Assembly (NCBI GenBank): GCA_009773495.1
Contig: WSXW01000002.1
Coordinates: 102,568-166,567 of the forward strand
DNA: 64,000 nucleotides
Source of the DNA: Bacillota bacterium
GTDB taxonomy: Bacteria; Bacillota; UBA994
Reading direction: 5' to 3'
In this document: positions 25,559 to 33,928 of the stretch, piece by piece
How positions within the stretch are numbered: the stretch's first letter is position 1
Layout of the letters: each line of letters begins with the position of its first letter
Notes under the pieces: generated by a model
The model's input: only the letters and a program-made list of their open reading frames with translations
Databases searched by the model: none
Told to the model about the DNA's origin: nothing
Program-made: the position numbers and the translations under genes

Positions 25559-27580
25559 TTGGAGAAGGATTATAGTAAACGGCTAAACATCATGACGATG
25601 GCCGTCTTTATCGCGGTTTTGATTGTTGTTTTTCGGCTAGGGTACGTGCAGATAGTACACGGAGCCGACTATAGGCGCGACTCGGATAATAACAGATATC
25701 GTCAGGTCTTACAGCTAGCACCCCGTGGGGAACTGTTTGATAGTAACGGTATTTCTTTAGCGTCCAATAAACCGGGCTTCTTTGTTTCTATGTATCATAC
25801 AAACGACCCTCAGTCTGACGAGGTTTTGGCGAAAGTATCTAGGATTATCGACCCATCGGGAACCATTGAGGAAGCTACACCCGAGGCCTTAAAGAAGCGT
25901 CTCCGGGCTAACCGCTATCGTCGCTGGCAACCAGTGCGACTTACTGACACAGCCTTAGAGTTCGGCGATCCCAGACTCTTAGAAATCGAAGAAAGGCGCA
26001 TAGAACTTCCTGGTGTATTTATTGACGTGCAGCCTGTGCGGAGCTATCCGCTTGGAAACGTTGCGAGTCACTTGATTGGAGCTGTGGGTAGGTACACCGG
26101 TGACCGCGCAGCTATTGCCGATCTAGGGGCAAGGGGATTAGAAGGCTACCGGGTAGATAGTATGGTTGGTAGACTCGGTCTTGAATGGGCTTACGAATTC
26201 GTACCGTCAGATATCTCCCTTAAGGGCGTTGATGGCTGGCAATGGGTTGAGGTAGATAATTTGAGTAGGCCTGTACAAGAACTCGAGCGCGTAGATCCGA
26301 TGCCTGGCAATGATATCTATCTCACTATCGATGCAGAGCTTCAGGCAGAGATAGAAGAGTGGCTAGCCAGTGACTACGTTCCTAATTCTCTGAGCAAATA
26401 CGCTGAAAACGCCAAGGAAATTGGTGCTGTGGCTATTGACCCGAAGACAGGTAAGATTCTTACGTGGATTAGTTATCCGACTTTTTCGCCTACCGAATTA
26501 TTTACCGTCCGCAATTTATACTCAGACCTGCTCACCGATGTGGAAAATAATCCACTGATTAATAAGGTAATAACTGCCTATCCCCCGGGTTCTGTTTTTA
26601 AACCCGTTACTATGATCACGGGCTTAGGGGCGGAGGTAGTGGGGCTTAACCACGCCGTAACATGTACGGGGCGCCTTTTTAACGATTTGCTATTGGGTCC
26701 CCGCGGTAAGCCTTGCTGGTTTACGGCTGGTCATGGGTCGGGTATAGAGATTGCTTCTGCGCTCAAGAATTCATGTAATATTTATTTTTACGAGGTTGGC
26801 TTGCAACTGCGTACAGCTAAAGGGGCGGGGCAAGTATTAAATGAGATTTCTAAAGTCGCTGCATTTTTAGGTTTAGGAGTACCGACGGGTATCCCAAATT
26901 TACCTGGTTTTAGACAGGAGGCGGGTACTCTCCCTACCAACGAACGTTTCGCACAGTTTGCTCAGACAGAAGTAGCTGCGGGTAATCCGCGCACACTTAC
27001 TCCCTACCCGGGTGAGATATTGGACATCACCATCGGGCAGGGTATCCAGAGCTATACCCCGCTACAAATTGCCAATTATATGGCGATGCTAGCAACCGGC
27101 AACCGTTACCAGCCCTACATCGTTGACCGCATAGTTTCGTCCGACGCTGAAGTGGTCATGCAGACGGAGCCAGATTTACTGGCCCAGCTAGTTCGTACCG
27201 TCGCTAATCCGGACGGGCTTATCGACCAGGCTGCGCACGATAAGATTCTGCAAGGATTGCGTGAAGTCGTGCAGCCAGCCAAGCCTGGCCAGCCGGGCTT
27301 GTCATTGAACGGAACAGCATATGGGGCCTTTGGAAATGCCTCATATTACGCCTCAGGCAAGACTGGTACTGCTGAGGTCTATCGTGGCAACGACGCATTG
27401 GACCCGCATGGTTGGTTTGCCGGGTGGGGTGCCGACCCCGTAACGAAGGACCCGGAAATTGTGGTAGCAGTATTCGTTAAGCATGGGACTGGTGGTAGTC
27501 GTGCTGCGGCCCCCATCGCCAGACGAATTATGGATACCTATTTTAGGCTTAAGGCCGAAAGAATTGTAGCAATTCCCTAA
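25559..27580 (+). CDS. mrdA: Penicillin-binding protein 2, elongasome transpeptidase
   Basis: 673 residues. N-terminal membrane helix (MTMAVFIAVLIVVFRLG), a PBP dimerisation domain, then the transpeptidase domain: SVFK (in YPPGSVFKPVTM, about residue 348, active Ser), SCN (KNSCNIYFYE, about 404) and KTG (SGKTGTAEV, about 598). It crosslinks lateral wall peptidoglycan together with RodA. The TTG start at 25559 is chosen for its AAGGAGG site eight bases away. No PASTA domains. Sits between mreD and minD, and rodA is four genes on. Confidence 0.93.
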   Translation: MEKDYSKRLNIMTMAVFIAVLIVVFRLGYVQIVHGADYRRDSDNNRYRQVLQLAPRGELFDSNGISLASNKPGFFVSMYHTNDPQSDEVLAKVSRIIDPSGTIEEATPEALKKRLRANRYRRWQPVRLTDTALEFGDPRLLEIEERRIELPGVFIDVQPVRSYPLGNVASHLIGAVGRYTGDRAAIADLGARGLEGYRVDSMVGRLGLEWAYEFVPSDISLKGVDGWQWVEVDNLSRPVQELERVDPMPGNDIYLTIDAELQAEIEEWLASDYVPNSLSKYAENAKEIGAVAIDPKTGKILTWISYPTFSPTELFTVRNLYSDLLTDVENNPLINKVITAYPPGSVFKPVTMITGLGAEVVGLNHAVTCTGRLFNDLLLGPRGKPCWFTAGHGSGIEIASALKNSCNIYFYEVGLQLRTAKGAGQVLNEISKVAAFLGLGVPTGIPNLPGFRQEAGTLPTNERFAQFAQTEVAAGNPRTLTPYPGEILDITIGQGIQSYTPLQIANYMAMLATGNRYQPYIVDRIVSSDAEVVMQTEPDLLAQLVRTVANPDGLIDQAAHDKILQGLREVVQPAKPGQPGLSLNGTAYGAFGNASYYASGKTGTAEVYRGNDALDPHGWFAGWGADPVTKDPEIVVAVFVKHGTGGSRAAAPIARRIMDTYFRLKAERIVAIP

Positions 27581-27647
27581 AGCTTGGAGGAATTGACCAA
27601 CCCCGCGACGAAAAAGGATATGTTAGGAAGGTCAAGGGGGTAAGAGT

Positions 27648-28442
27648 ATGGGGAAAGTGTATGTTGTCACATCAGGGAAGGGCGGGGTAGGCAAGACCAC
27701 TACCACTGCAAACTTAGGAGCAGCGTTAGCTCATTTGGGCAAGAGTGTCGCTTTAGTTGATGGCGATATTGGACTAAGAAATTTGGATCTATTTCTTGGT
27801 CTAGAGAACAGGATTATCTACCATATTTGTGACGTCATCGACCGCCGTGCTACATTGCAGAAGGCCTTGATCAAGGACAAGCGATTTGAGAATTTGTTTC
27901 TTCTACCAGCAGCACAAGTAAAAGGAACAGCAGTCATTAACGAGCGAGAAATGAAGCGCATTACCTCAGAGCTCGCTAAGGATTATGACTATGTGCTGGT
28001 GGATTCTCCGGCGGGGATAGAGCATGGCTTCCATAATGCTGCTGCCGGGGCCGATGATGCTCTTGTCGTGGCTACTCCAGAGCTACCTGCGGTGCGTGAT
28101 GCTGACAGAGTAATCGGCTTACTTAGGAGCAGAGGCATTAAGACTCCTAAGCTCATTATTAACCGATTGCGCCCAGGCCTTATTCGCCGCGGGGAAATGC
28201 TCAGTCAAAGGGATATCCTCGAGTTCTTAGGTGTAGAGCTGTTAGGTGTTATTCCAGAGGATGAGAGTACAATTATTGCCACCAACCGGGGGGAGCCCTG
28301 CGTGCTCATACCCAATTCGCTAGCGGGCCGCGCTTATGTTAACGTAGCGAAACGAATATTAGGCGAAGCAGTACCTTTGCTTAAATTTGATGAGTCGAGC
28401 GGCATTCTGGGTTTTTTCAAACGCGTTATGGGCATAGGCTAA
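27648..28442 (+). CDS. minD: Septum site-determining ATPase MinD
   Basis: 264 residues. Deviant Walker A SGKGGVGKTTTTAN (about 8-21), IGLRNLDLFLGLENR (about 42-56), VDSPAGIEHGF (Walker B region, about 118-128). The C-terminal amphipathic membrane-targeting sequence is GILGFFKRVMGIG (last 13 residues). It normally recruits MinC to block polar division, but no minC lies in the window. Only 67 bases separate it from PBP2, where minC is often found in clostridia. Confidence 0.96.
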   Translation: MGKVYVVTSGKGGVGKTTTTANLGAALAHLGKSVALVDGDIGLRNLDLFLGLENRIIYHICDVIDRRATLQKALIKDKRFENLFLLPAAQVKGTAVINEREMKRITSELAKDYDYVLVDSPAGIEHGFHNAAAGADDALVVATPELPAVRDADRVIGLLRSRGIKTPKLIINRLRPGLIRRGEMLSQRDILEFLGVELLGVIPEDESTIIATNRGEPCVLIPNSLAGRAYVNVAKRILGEAVPLLKFDESSGILGFFKRVMGIG

Positions 28443-28464
28443 TATTAGGCGAGGGGGAAGCTTA

Positions 28465-28710
28465 TTGGAGAGGGAATCAACCAGTCGGGATGTGGCTAAA
28501 CAGCGATTGCGCCAAGTGCTCGTTCACGACAGGGCCCATTTAGCACCCGAGCTTATGGCGGCCTTAAAGCAATCCCTAATCACCGCAGCGGGGGAATACG
28601 TAGAAATAAATCCCAATGATGTATCTATACAGCTAGAGCTAAAAGGTGATGCATCGACTCTAATCATTAAAATTCCTGTTCTAAGTATAGTCCGAGAGAG
28701 GAAGACCTAA
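28465..28710 (+). CDS. minE: Cell division topological specificity factor MinE, lacking N-terminal helix
   Basis: 81 residues. The region that contacts MinD and forms the dimer is clear: SRDVAKQRLRQVLVHDRAHL (about 7-26), PELMAALKQSLI, and a beta strand VSIQLELKG. Most MinE proteins start with about ten hydrophobic residues (of the type MLDLLKRLFG) that target the membrane; here the protein begins at the polar MERESTS. The TTG start has GAGGGGGA six bases upstream, and no alternative start upstream in frame restores such a helix. The gene follows minD by 22 bases and rodA follows by two. Confidence 0.9.
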   Translation: MERESTSRDVAKQRLRQVLVHDRAHLAPELMAALKQSLITAAGEYVEINPNDVSIQLELKGDASTLIIKIPVLSIVRERKT

Positions 28711-28712
28711 AG

Positions 28713-29816
28713 TTGTTGGATCGAAAGCTTATACGCAGTCTAGATTGGTCCTTATACGGCGCCTATCTCTTTGTGTCTCTCTTTGGCCTGCTCATGATTG
28801 CTAGTGCTTCGGCCAACAACGAGTTTGGCGATCCGCTGCACTATGTACGTAGGCAGCTAATGTTCATAGCTATTGGCCACGTGCTGCTAATAGTATCACT
28901 CGTCATTGACTATCAGTTCTTTGCTAACCTTACCATACCCATTTACGTAGTTAATTTGGGAATATTGGCGGCAGTTTTGGCGTTTGGTAGCAAAGCGGGA
29001 GGTGCGCAACGCTGGATTAACCTAGGTGGTTTTACATTGCAGCCCTCGGAATTTGCCAAAATAGCTGTCATTATAACCCTAGCCAGAGCTATGGAGAAGC
29101 TTGGAACGATGGATTCCCTCCCCAAACTAATCGTCGCTGGCCTCCACGTCGCCATTCCCATGGGTTTAATCGTCATCCAACCCGACCTAGGGACTGCTCT
29201 AGTTTTCGTCGGTATTCTCCTAGCTGTGTTATACGCGGCAGGCATTACGCGTTCCTTAATGGGGTTGATGTTTACAGCAGCGGTCGCGTTAGCGCCGGTC
29301 ATATGGCTAAAGGGCCTTAAAGATTACCAACGAACACGCCTCTTGGTTTTTATCAATCCAGGTTTGGACAGTGCGGGTGAGAATTATCACTTGCTACAAT
29401 CAATTATCGCTGTGGGCTCGGGAATGTTGACGGGGCGTGGCCTATTTAACGGACCGCAAAGCCAACTGAACTTTCTGCCTGAGCAGCATACAGACTTTAT
29501 TTTCTCAGTAGTGGGGGAGGAGTTAGGTTTTCTAGGGGCCACTTTACTCATATTTTCTTTGTTCTTTGTCATCTATCGATGCCTTCAGGCCTCCCTTGTA
29601 TCTAAGGACTCATTTGGACGTTATCTCGCAGTAGGAGCAGCAACGTGGATTGCGTTTCAAACCATAGTAAATACAGGAATGACTATCGGCCTCATGCCAG
29701 TTAAGGGGCTGCCCCTCCCCTTTATGAGTGCAGGGGGGAGTTCATACATGGCCTTGTCCATAGCTATTGGGCTGGTTCTCAATGTGGGCATGCGACATCG
29801 GAAGATTTTGTTTTAG
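28713..29816 (+). CDS. rodA: Rod shape-determining peptidoglycan polymerase RodA (SEDS family)
   Basis: 367 residues, about ten membrane helices. SEDS signatures: RRQLMFIAIG, AQRWINLGGFTLQPSEFAK (about 95-113), PDLGTALVFVGILLAVLY (about 155), LLQSIIAVGSGMLTGRG, FLPEQHTDFIFSVVGEELGF (about 255-274) with the catalytic Asp, and PLPFMSAGGSSYMALSIAIG. It polymerises lipid II with PBP2. TTG start at 28713 (or 28716) follows AGAGAGGAAG. FtsW/SpoVE are paralogues, but the mre/PBP2 neighbourhood supports RodA. Confidence 0.92.
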   Translation: MLDRKLIRSLDWSLYGAYLFVSLFGLLMIASASANNEFGDPLHYVRRQLMFIAIGHVLLIVSLVIDYQFFANLTIPIYVVNLGILAAVLAFGSKAGGAQRWINLGGFTLQPSEFAKIAVIITLARAMEKLGTMDSLPKLIVAGLHVAIPMGLIVIQPDLGTALVFVGILLAVLYAAGITRSLMGLMFTAAVALAPVIWLKGLKDYQRTRLLVFINPGLDSAGENYHLLQSIIAVGSGMLTGRGLFNGPQSQLNFLPEQHTDFIFSVVGEELGFLGATLLIFSLFFVIYRCLQASLVSKDSFGRYLAVGAATWIAFQTIVNTGMTIGLMPVKGLPLPFMSAGGSSYMALSIAIGLVLNVGMRHRKILF

Positions 29817-29874
29817 CTCATAGTTTGCTCCCTTCGAGAGTATAGATTAATGATGCTCTCAGGAGGTGATGACA

Positions 29875-30537
29875 GTGCCGGATCGCTTGTGGAATAAAGG
29901 GAAAAGTCGGCGGCCTTATCATGCTAAGCGTAAAGGGGTAAGGAACTCTCGTACGTCCATGTTTCTAACTAAGTGTGTCCTTGCGATGGCGCTTATTTTC
30001 ATGGTGTGGGTGGGTGCGAGAATTACTTCTGTACGCAATTACTTGGCGTATGTATTTGTTCCCGGAGCCTCCGCGCAAAGCCCGTGGGCCCAGTGGCTCG
30101 ACTGGCAGCCAAGTAACGAATTGGTGCAGCCAGTGTGGGTTATTCTTACTGGCCGCCAAGACAGCGTGGAATATGATTTGCCCCTTGAGGGGCAAATTGT
30201 GGCTGCATTTGGCTGGACAACAGCTGCAGGTAGTAATCAGCCAACCTACAACGAGGGCATCAATATTGCCGCGCCAGCAGGCACAATGGTTCAGGCCATC
30301 CTACCGGGGAAAATTGTTGCAGTTAACACAGCTACAGGCAGCATTATCATTGACCACGGCAGTGAGATGAAAAGTGTCTACCGAGGTTGCACAGACTTGT
30401 TTGTAAATGTAGGCGATAGAGTAAAACTCCGGGATGACATTGGACGGTTGGGTCAATCAGGGGAGTTGTTTTTCGCGCTTTACCAAGCAGGTAAGCCACA
30501 GGACCCTTTGCTCCGAACACGTGAAGGTGTGCGCTAA
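29875..30537 (+). CDS. spoIVFA: M23/LytM-fold membrane protein, SpoIVFA-like
   Basis: 220 residues. A basic N-terminus is followed by one membrane helix (MFLTKCVLAMALIFMVWVG), a linker, then a small peptidase-M23-like domain (about 105-215): YNEGINIAAPAGTMVQAI, IIIDHGSEMKSVYRG, VGDRVKLRDDIGRLG. The zinc-binding HxxxD and HxH of active M23 enzymes are not preserved (NEGIN takes the place of HxGID), as in SpoIVFA, the regulator of the sigma-K processing protease. GTG 29875 is chosen since AGGAGG at 29861-29866 lies eight bases before; ATG 29869 is too close. The gene overlaps spoIVFB by one base. Confidence 0.78.
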   Translation: MPDRLWNKGKSRRPYHAKRKGVRNSRTSMFLTKCVLAMALIFMVWVGARITSVRNYLAYVFVPGASAQSPWAQWLDWQPSNELVQPVWVILTGRQDSVEYDLPLEGQIVAAFGWTTAAGSNQPTYNEGINIAAPAGTMVQAILPGKIVAVNTATGSIIIDHGSEMKSVYRGCTDLFVNVGDRVKLRDDIGRLGQSGELFFALYQAGKPQDPLLRTREGVR

Positions 30538-31391
30538 TGAGCTTCGGAAAGATTCTGGGAGTGAACCTCAAGGTTCACTATCTTTTTTTACTGTGGATGA
30601 TAGTAGCAGCTACACTAGGCGAATTTTATTCGGCACTAATAATAGTTTTTTCAGTAATATTTCATGAATTGGGGCACGTGCTTGCTGCAGTGAACCTCGG
30701 AGTCGAGGTTCGTGAGGTTGAGCTGATGCCTTTCGGAGGAGTTGCCAGGGTTAATAGGCTCTTAGGAAGCGATCCAGCTACCGAAACAGCTATTGCGTTA
30801 GCTGGGCCGGCTAACAGTCTAGTGTTACTGGTAGTTGGAATGGTATATTTTGCACATCCTTGGGGCCGTGAGCTTATGGAGAGCAACATCTTGTTGCTCC
30901 TGGTCAATCTGTTACCAATTCTGCCGCTAGACGGTGGCAGGATACTAAAAGGCTTTTTAGTGAGACGCGAGGGCTTAGGACGAGGCCTGCGGGTGTTATT
31001 CATGCAAACGCAGCGCGCCGCAGTGGGCTTATTCTGCGTAAGTATTGGCGTGGTTTTTTTCGGGGTGTTTAGTATTAACGCCTTGGTGTTATCGGCCTTT
31101 ATCCTTTACGCCGTGGCCCGCGAAAAAAAAATGATGCCCTACGTGGTCATGAACTACGTAGGGAGCAAGTCAGGGGAGGTGCGGTCCCGTTCTGTTATGC
31201 CCGCTAAGGCTTTGGTCGTACAACCCCATACCACAATACGCGAGGTGCTAGATGCACTTACGCCGGGACATTACCATATTTTTACTTTAGTGGATGTTAG
31301 CGATCTAACAACTATTCCCGAAGATGTCGTGTGGAAAGCGATGCTAAGGCAAGGCCTTGATATAACGTTTGCCGACGTACAGAAGAACTAG
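30537..31391 (+). CDS. spoIVFB: Site-2 zinc metalloprotease, SpoIVFB-like
   Basis: 284 residues, about six membrane segments. The active site is IFHELGHVLAA (HExxH, about 41-51) and the second metal motif LLPILPLDGGR (about 124-134). A cytosolic C-terminal portion looks like a degenerate CBS domain (SVMPAKALVVQPHTTIRE). SpoIVFB cuts pro-sigma-K in the mother cell during late sporulation; the SpoIVFA-like neighbour makes this the likeliest role. Overlaps the upstream stop (TAATG). A TATAAT at 31394-31399 just after it may serve the next operon. Confidence 0.88.
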   Translation: MSFGKILGVNLKVHYLFLLWMIVAATLGEFYSALIIVFSVIFHELGHVLAAVNLGVEVREVELMPFGGVARVNRLLGSDPATETAIALAGPANSLVLLVVGMVYFAHPWGRELMESNILLLLVNLLPILPLDGGRILKGFLVRREGLGRGLRVLFMQTQRAAVGLFCVSIGVVFFGVFSINALVLSAFILYAVAREKKMMPYVVMNYVGSKSGEVRSRSVMPAKALVVQPHTTIREVLDALTPGHYHIFTLVDVSDLTTIPEDVVWKAMLRQGLDITFADVQKN

Positions 31392-31428
31392 GGTATAATA
31401 TGGTGAAGATGCAACAGGAGGATTTTTA

Positions 31429-33255
31429 ATGATACCTAAAAACATTCGTCGTCTCCTTCCCCAGGTGCAGAAGCCTGCTCGTTATACCGGTGGCGAGGTC
31501 AATGCCGTTATGAAAGATTTAGCAGCTATAGACGTCAGAATCGCTTTGGCCTTCCCTGATACTTATGAAGTAGGTATGAGTCATTTAGGACTGAAAATAC
31601 TTTACAAGGTCGTTAACGACATCCCCTACGCGTACGCGGAGCGTGTATTTGCCCCTTGGGTTGATATGGGGGGGCTTATGCAAACCGAAGGGGTCCCTTT
31701 GTTTTCTTTAGAAACCTACTCACCCCTACATGATTTTGATATGATAGGCGTTACGTTGCAATATGAAATGAGTTATACCAACATTCTCTATATGTTGGAC
31801 TTAGCGCAAATACCGTTCTTGACACACCAAAGGACTGAGAGTGATCCTCTGATCATTGCGGGTGGACCATGTGCTTTTAATGCAGAGCCGCTCGCTGAGA
31901 TGCTTGATGCCGTGGCCCTAGGTGAGGGGGAAGAAGTAACCCAAGAAATTGTTTCGGTGCTGCTGGAGCGCAAATTGCAGAAGCTATCCAGACAGGAAAC
32001 CCTACAGAGGCTAGCGCTTGTACCTGGGGTGTATGTTCCGTCGCTTTATTCACCTGAGTATAACGGTGATGATACTTTAAAGGCTTTACAATCTATCTCG
32101 ATTGGAACTTCTAATGTAGTAAAGAAGCGCATTCTTTCTAAACTTACTGCTGATTACATTCCCACCGCTCCCGTTGTGCCTTACACCGACATTGTGCATG
32201 ATCGGATTATGATCGAGATTTTTCGTGGCTGCGCTCGGGGCTGCCGATTCTGCCAAGCCGGCATGATTTACCGCCCGGTACGAGAATACAGCTCGCAGAT
32301 AGTGCTAGAGGCTGCCGAAGAGTCTATCAAGAACACTGGCTACGAAGAGGTGTCGTTATCTTCTTTATCGACTATGGACTACAGCAGCATTGAGACAACG
32401 CTGCCTATGCTCGTAGACAAGCTTAGCTGTCAGGGTGTCAACGTATCATTGCCCTCACTTAGAGTGGACAGCTTTTCGGTTGAAATGGCGGCGCAGGTGG
32501 CGCGCTTGCGTAAGTCAGGACTGACTTTAGCTCCAGAGGCTGGTTCGCAGCGCCTGCGGGACGTAATCAACAAGCAGGTTAGCGCAGAGGATCTACTACA
32601 GGCCCTGCGTGGCGCCAGACGCCTTGGTTTTAAGAGTGCTAAGCTTTACTTTATGATTGGTCTTCCTACCGAAACAATAGCTGACCTAGATGAGATGGTT
32701 GATTTAGTTACCCAAGCCGCTGGCATCATGCCTGTTACCGTAAGCACCTCCTCCTTTGTACCTAAGCCTCACACTCCCTTTCAGTGGGAACCACAGTTTT
32801 CTATGTACGAACTAGAGACTAGGCAGCGTTATCTTAAGGAGAGATTCAGGCGCGACCGCCGAGTAAAGTATAATTACCACGACGCATCTACTAGCTTTCT
32901 CGAAGCAATCTTTAGTCGCGGGGATCGACGCTTAAGTAAAGTACTGCTAGAGGCCTACAAGCGCGGCTGCAAATTTGATGGTTGGTCAGAGCATTTTAAA
33001 TTTAAGGCGTGGATGGATGCTTTTGCCGAGTGCGGACTAGACCCAACTTTTTACGCTAACCGAGTCCGTGAAGAGGATGAGGTTTTTCCTTGGGATCATC
33101 TATCTCCTGGATTAGATAAGAGCTACTTATACAATGAACGCGCCGCGGCACTTAAAGCGGAGTGGACAGTCGACTGTGCACGGGAGCATTGCCCTAGTTG
33201 TGGCGTGTGCCCGAACTTAGGGGTACAAACTTTTACCGAAAAGGAGAGAAGGTAG
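31429..33255 (+). CDS. B12-binding-like radical SAM protein, TIGR03960 type
   Basis: 608 residues. N-terminal domain resembling a cobalamin-binding fold (FPDTYEVGMSHLGLKILY), then a radical SAM core with IFRGCARGCRFCQAGM (about 266-281, the CxxxCxxC cluster ligands) and SLSSLSTMDYSSIE. The C-terminal third holds YNYHDASTSFLEAIFSRGDR and ends with a cysteine-rich stretch, CAREHCPSCGVCP. This family is known in firmicutes as the first of a pair with the DUF2344 protein, always near rng/rplU; the reaction has not been established. Good AGGAGG site before ATG; one base separates it from the partner. Confidence 0.88.
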   Translation: MIPKNIRRLLPQVQKPARYTGGEVNAVMKDLAAIDVRIALAFPDTYEVGMSHLGLKILYKVVNDIPYAYAERVFAPWVDMGGLMQTEGVPLFSLETYSPLHDFDMIGVTLQYEMSYTNILYMLDLAQIPFLTHQRTESDPLIIAGGPCAFNAEPLAEMLDAVALGEGEEVTQEIVSVLLERKLQKLSRQETLQRLALVPGVYVPSLYSPEYNGDDTLKALQSISIGTSNVVKKRILSKLTADYIPTAPVVPYTDIVHDRIMIEIFRGCARGCRFCQAGMIYRPVREYSSQIVLEAAEESIKNTGYEEVSLSSLSTMDYSSIETTLPMLVDKLSCQGVNVSLPSLRVDSFSVEMAAQVARLRKSGLTLAPEAGSQRLRDVINKQVSAEDLLQALRGARRLGFKSAKLYFMIGLPTETIADLDEMVDLVTQAAGIMPVTVSTSSFVPKPHTPFQWEPQFSMYELETRQRYLKERFRRDRRVKYNYHDASTSFLEAIFSRGDRRLSKVLLEAYKRGCKFDGWSEHFKFKAWMDAFAECGLDPTFYANRVREEDEVFPWDHLSPGLDKSYLYNERAAALKAEWTVDCAREHCPSCGVCPNLGVQTFTEKERR

Positions 33256-33256
33256 T

Positions 33257-33922
33257 ATGAGGGTATGGCTGAAATTTGCTCGAGATGACTCTCTAGCCTT
33301 CATATCCCATCTTGATACGCATAAAGCCTACTACCGGATGTTTAGAAGGGCTGCTCTCCCTCTTGCCTATAGTCAAGGTTTTAACCCCCATCCTATTATG
33401 TCTCTAGCTGCTCCTTTACCCCTTGGGTTCATGAGCAACGCAGACTACCTAGATCTAGTGCTGGCTGAGGACACCCCCCCAGAGGATATCACCCAAAGAC
33501 TGCTGACAGTCTCCGGTCACGAAAACCTTACTCTACAAGGAATTCGAGTCATAACAACCAAAGTTCCGGCCCTAGCAGCTCTTATTGCCTGGGGTGAATA
33601 TGATATAACCATTCGCCCCGGCTTTAACGTGACAGAAGCAATAGAAGCGTTTGAGGGGGCGCGTGAAGTTCCCTTTGTCAAAGAGACAAAACGAGGGACT
33701 CGTGACGCTGATGCTAAGACCTTGGTGCGTAGTATAGTGGCAACAGAGCACGGATTAAGGGCAATACTTAGCCTAGCGGAGCCAGTAGTGTTCAGACCTG
33801 AGGAATTAGTCAAAGTGCTGTCACATTTTTCGTCTAGTGAAATTGCGATAGAGCTAGTCGTACGTCAGGAGCTGTATGTGCGGGGTGACAGATTGGATCA
33901 CCCACTACATTGTGGGTTGTAA
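33257..33922 (+). CDS. DUF2344/TIGR03936 protein, partner of radical SAM enzyme
   Basis: 221 residues, cytosolic. Starts with the family hallmark RDDSLAFISHLDTHKAYYRM and carries FNPHPIMSLAAPLPLGFMS (about 50-68), which recalls the RNA-binding or modification enzymes fused to radical SAM proteins in some species. The upstream gene and this one are sometimes a single protein elsewhere, so they act together. No catalytic residues are proposed. A short CCCAC/GTGGG hairpin overlaps the last codons. Confidence 0.85.
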   Translation: MRVWLKFARDDSLAFISHLDTHKAYYRMFRRAALPLAYSQGFNPHPIMSLAAPLPLGFMSNADYLDLVLAEDTPPEDITQRLLTVSGHENLTLQGIRVITTKVPALAALIAWGEYDITIRPGFNVTEAIEAFEGAREVPFVKETKRGTRDADAKTLVRSIVATEHGLRAILSLAEPVVFRPEELVKVLSHFSSSEIAIELVVRQELYVRGDRLDHPLHCGL

Positions 33923-33928
33923 TGGAGA

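Noticed and set aside
27593..27643. Short frame TTG...TAA between PBP2 and minD as a minC remnant
   Set aside because: Only 16 residues, GGAGG too close to the TTG, and no resemblance to MinC.
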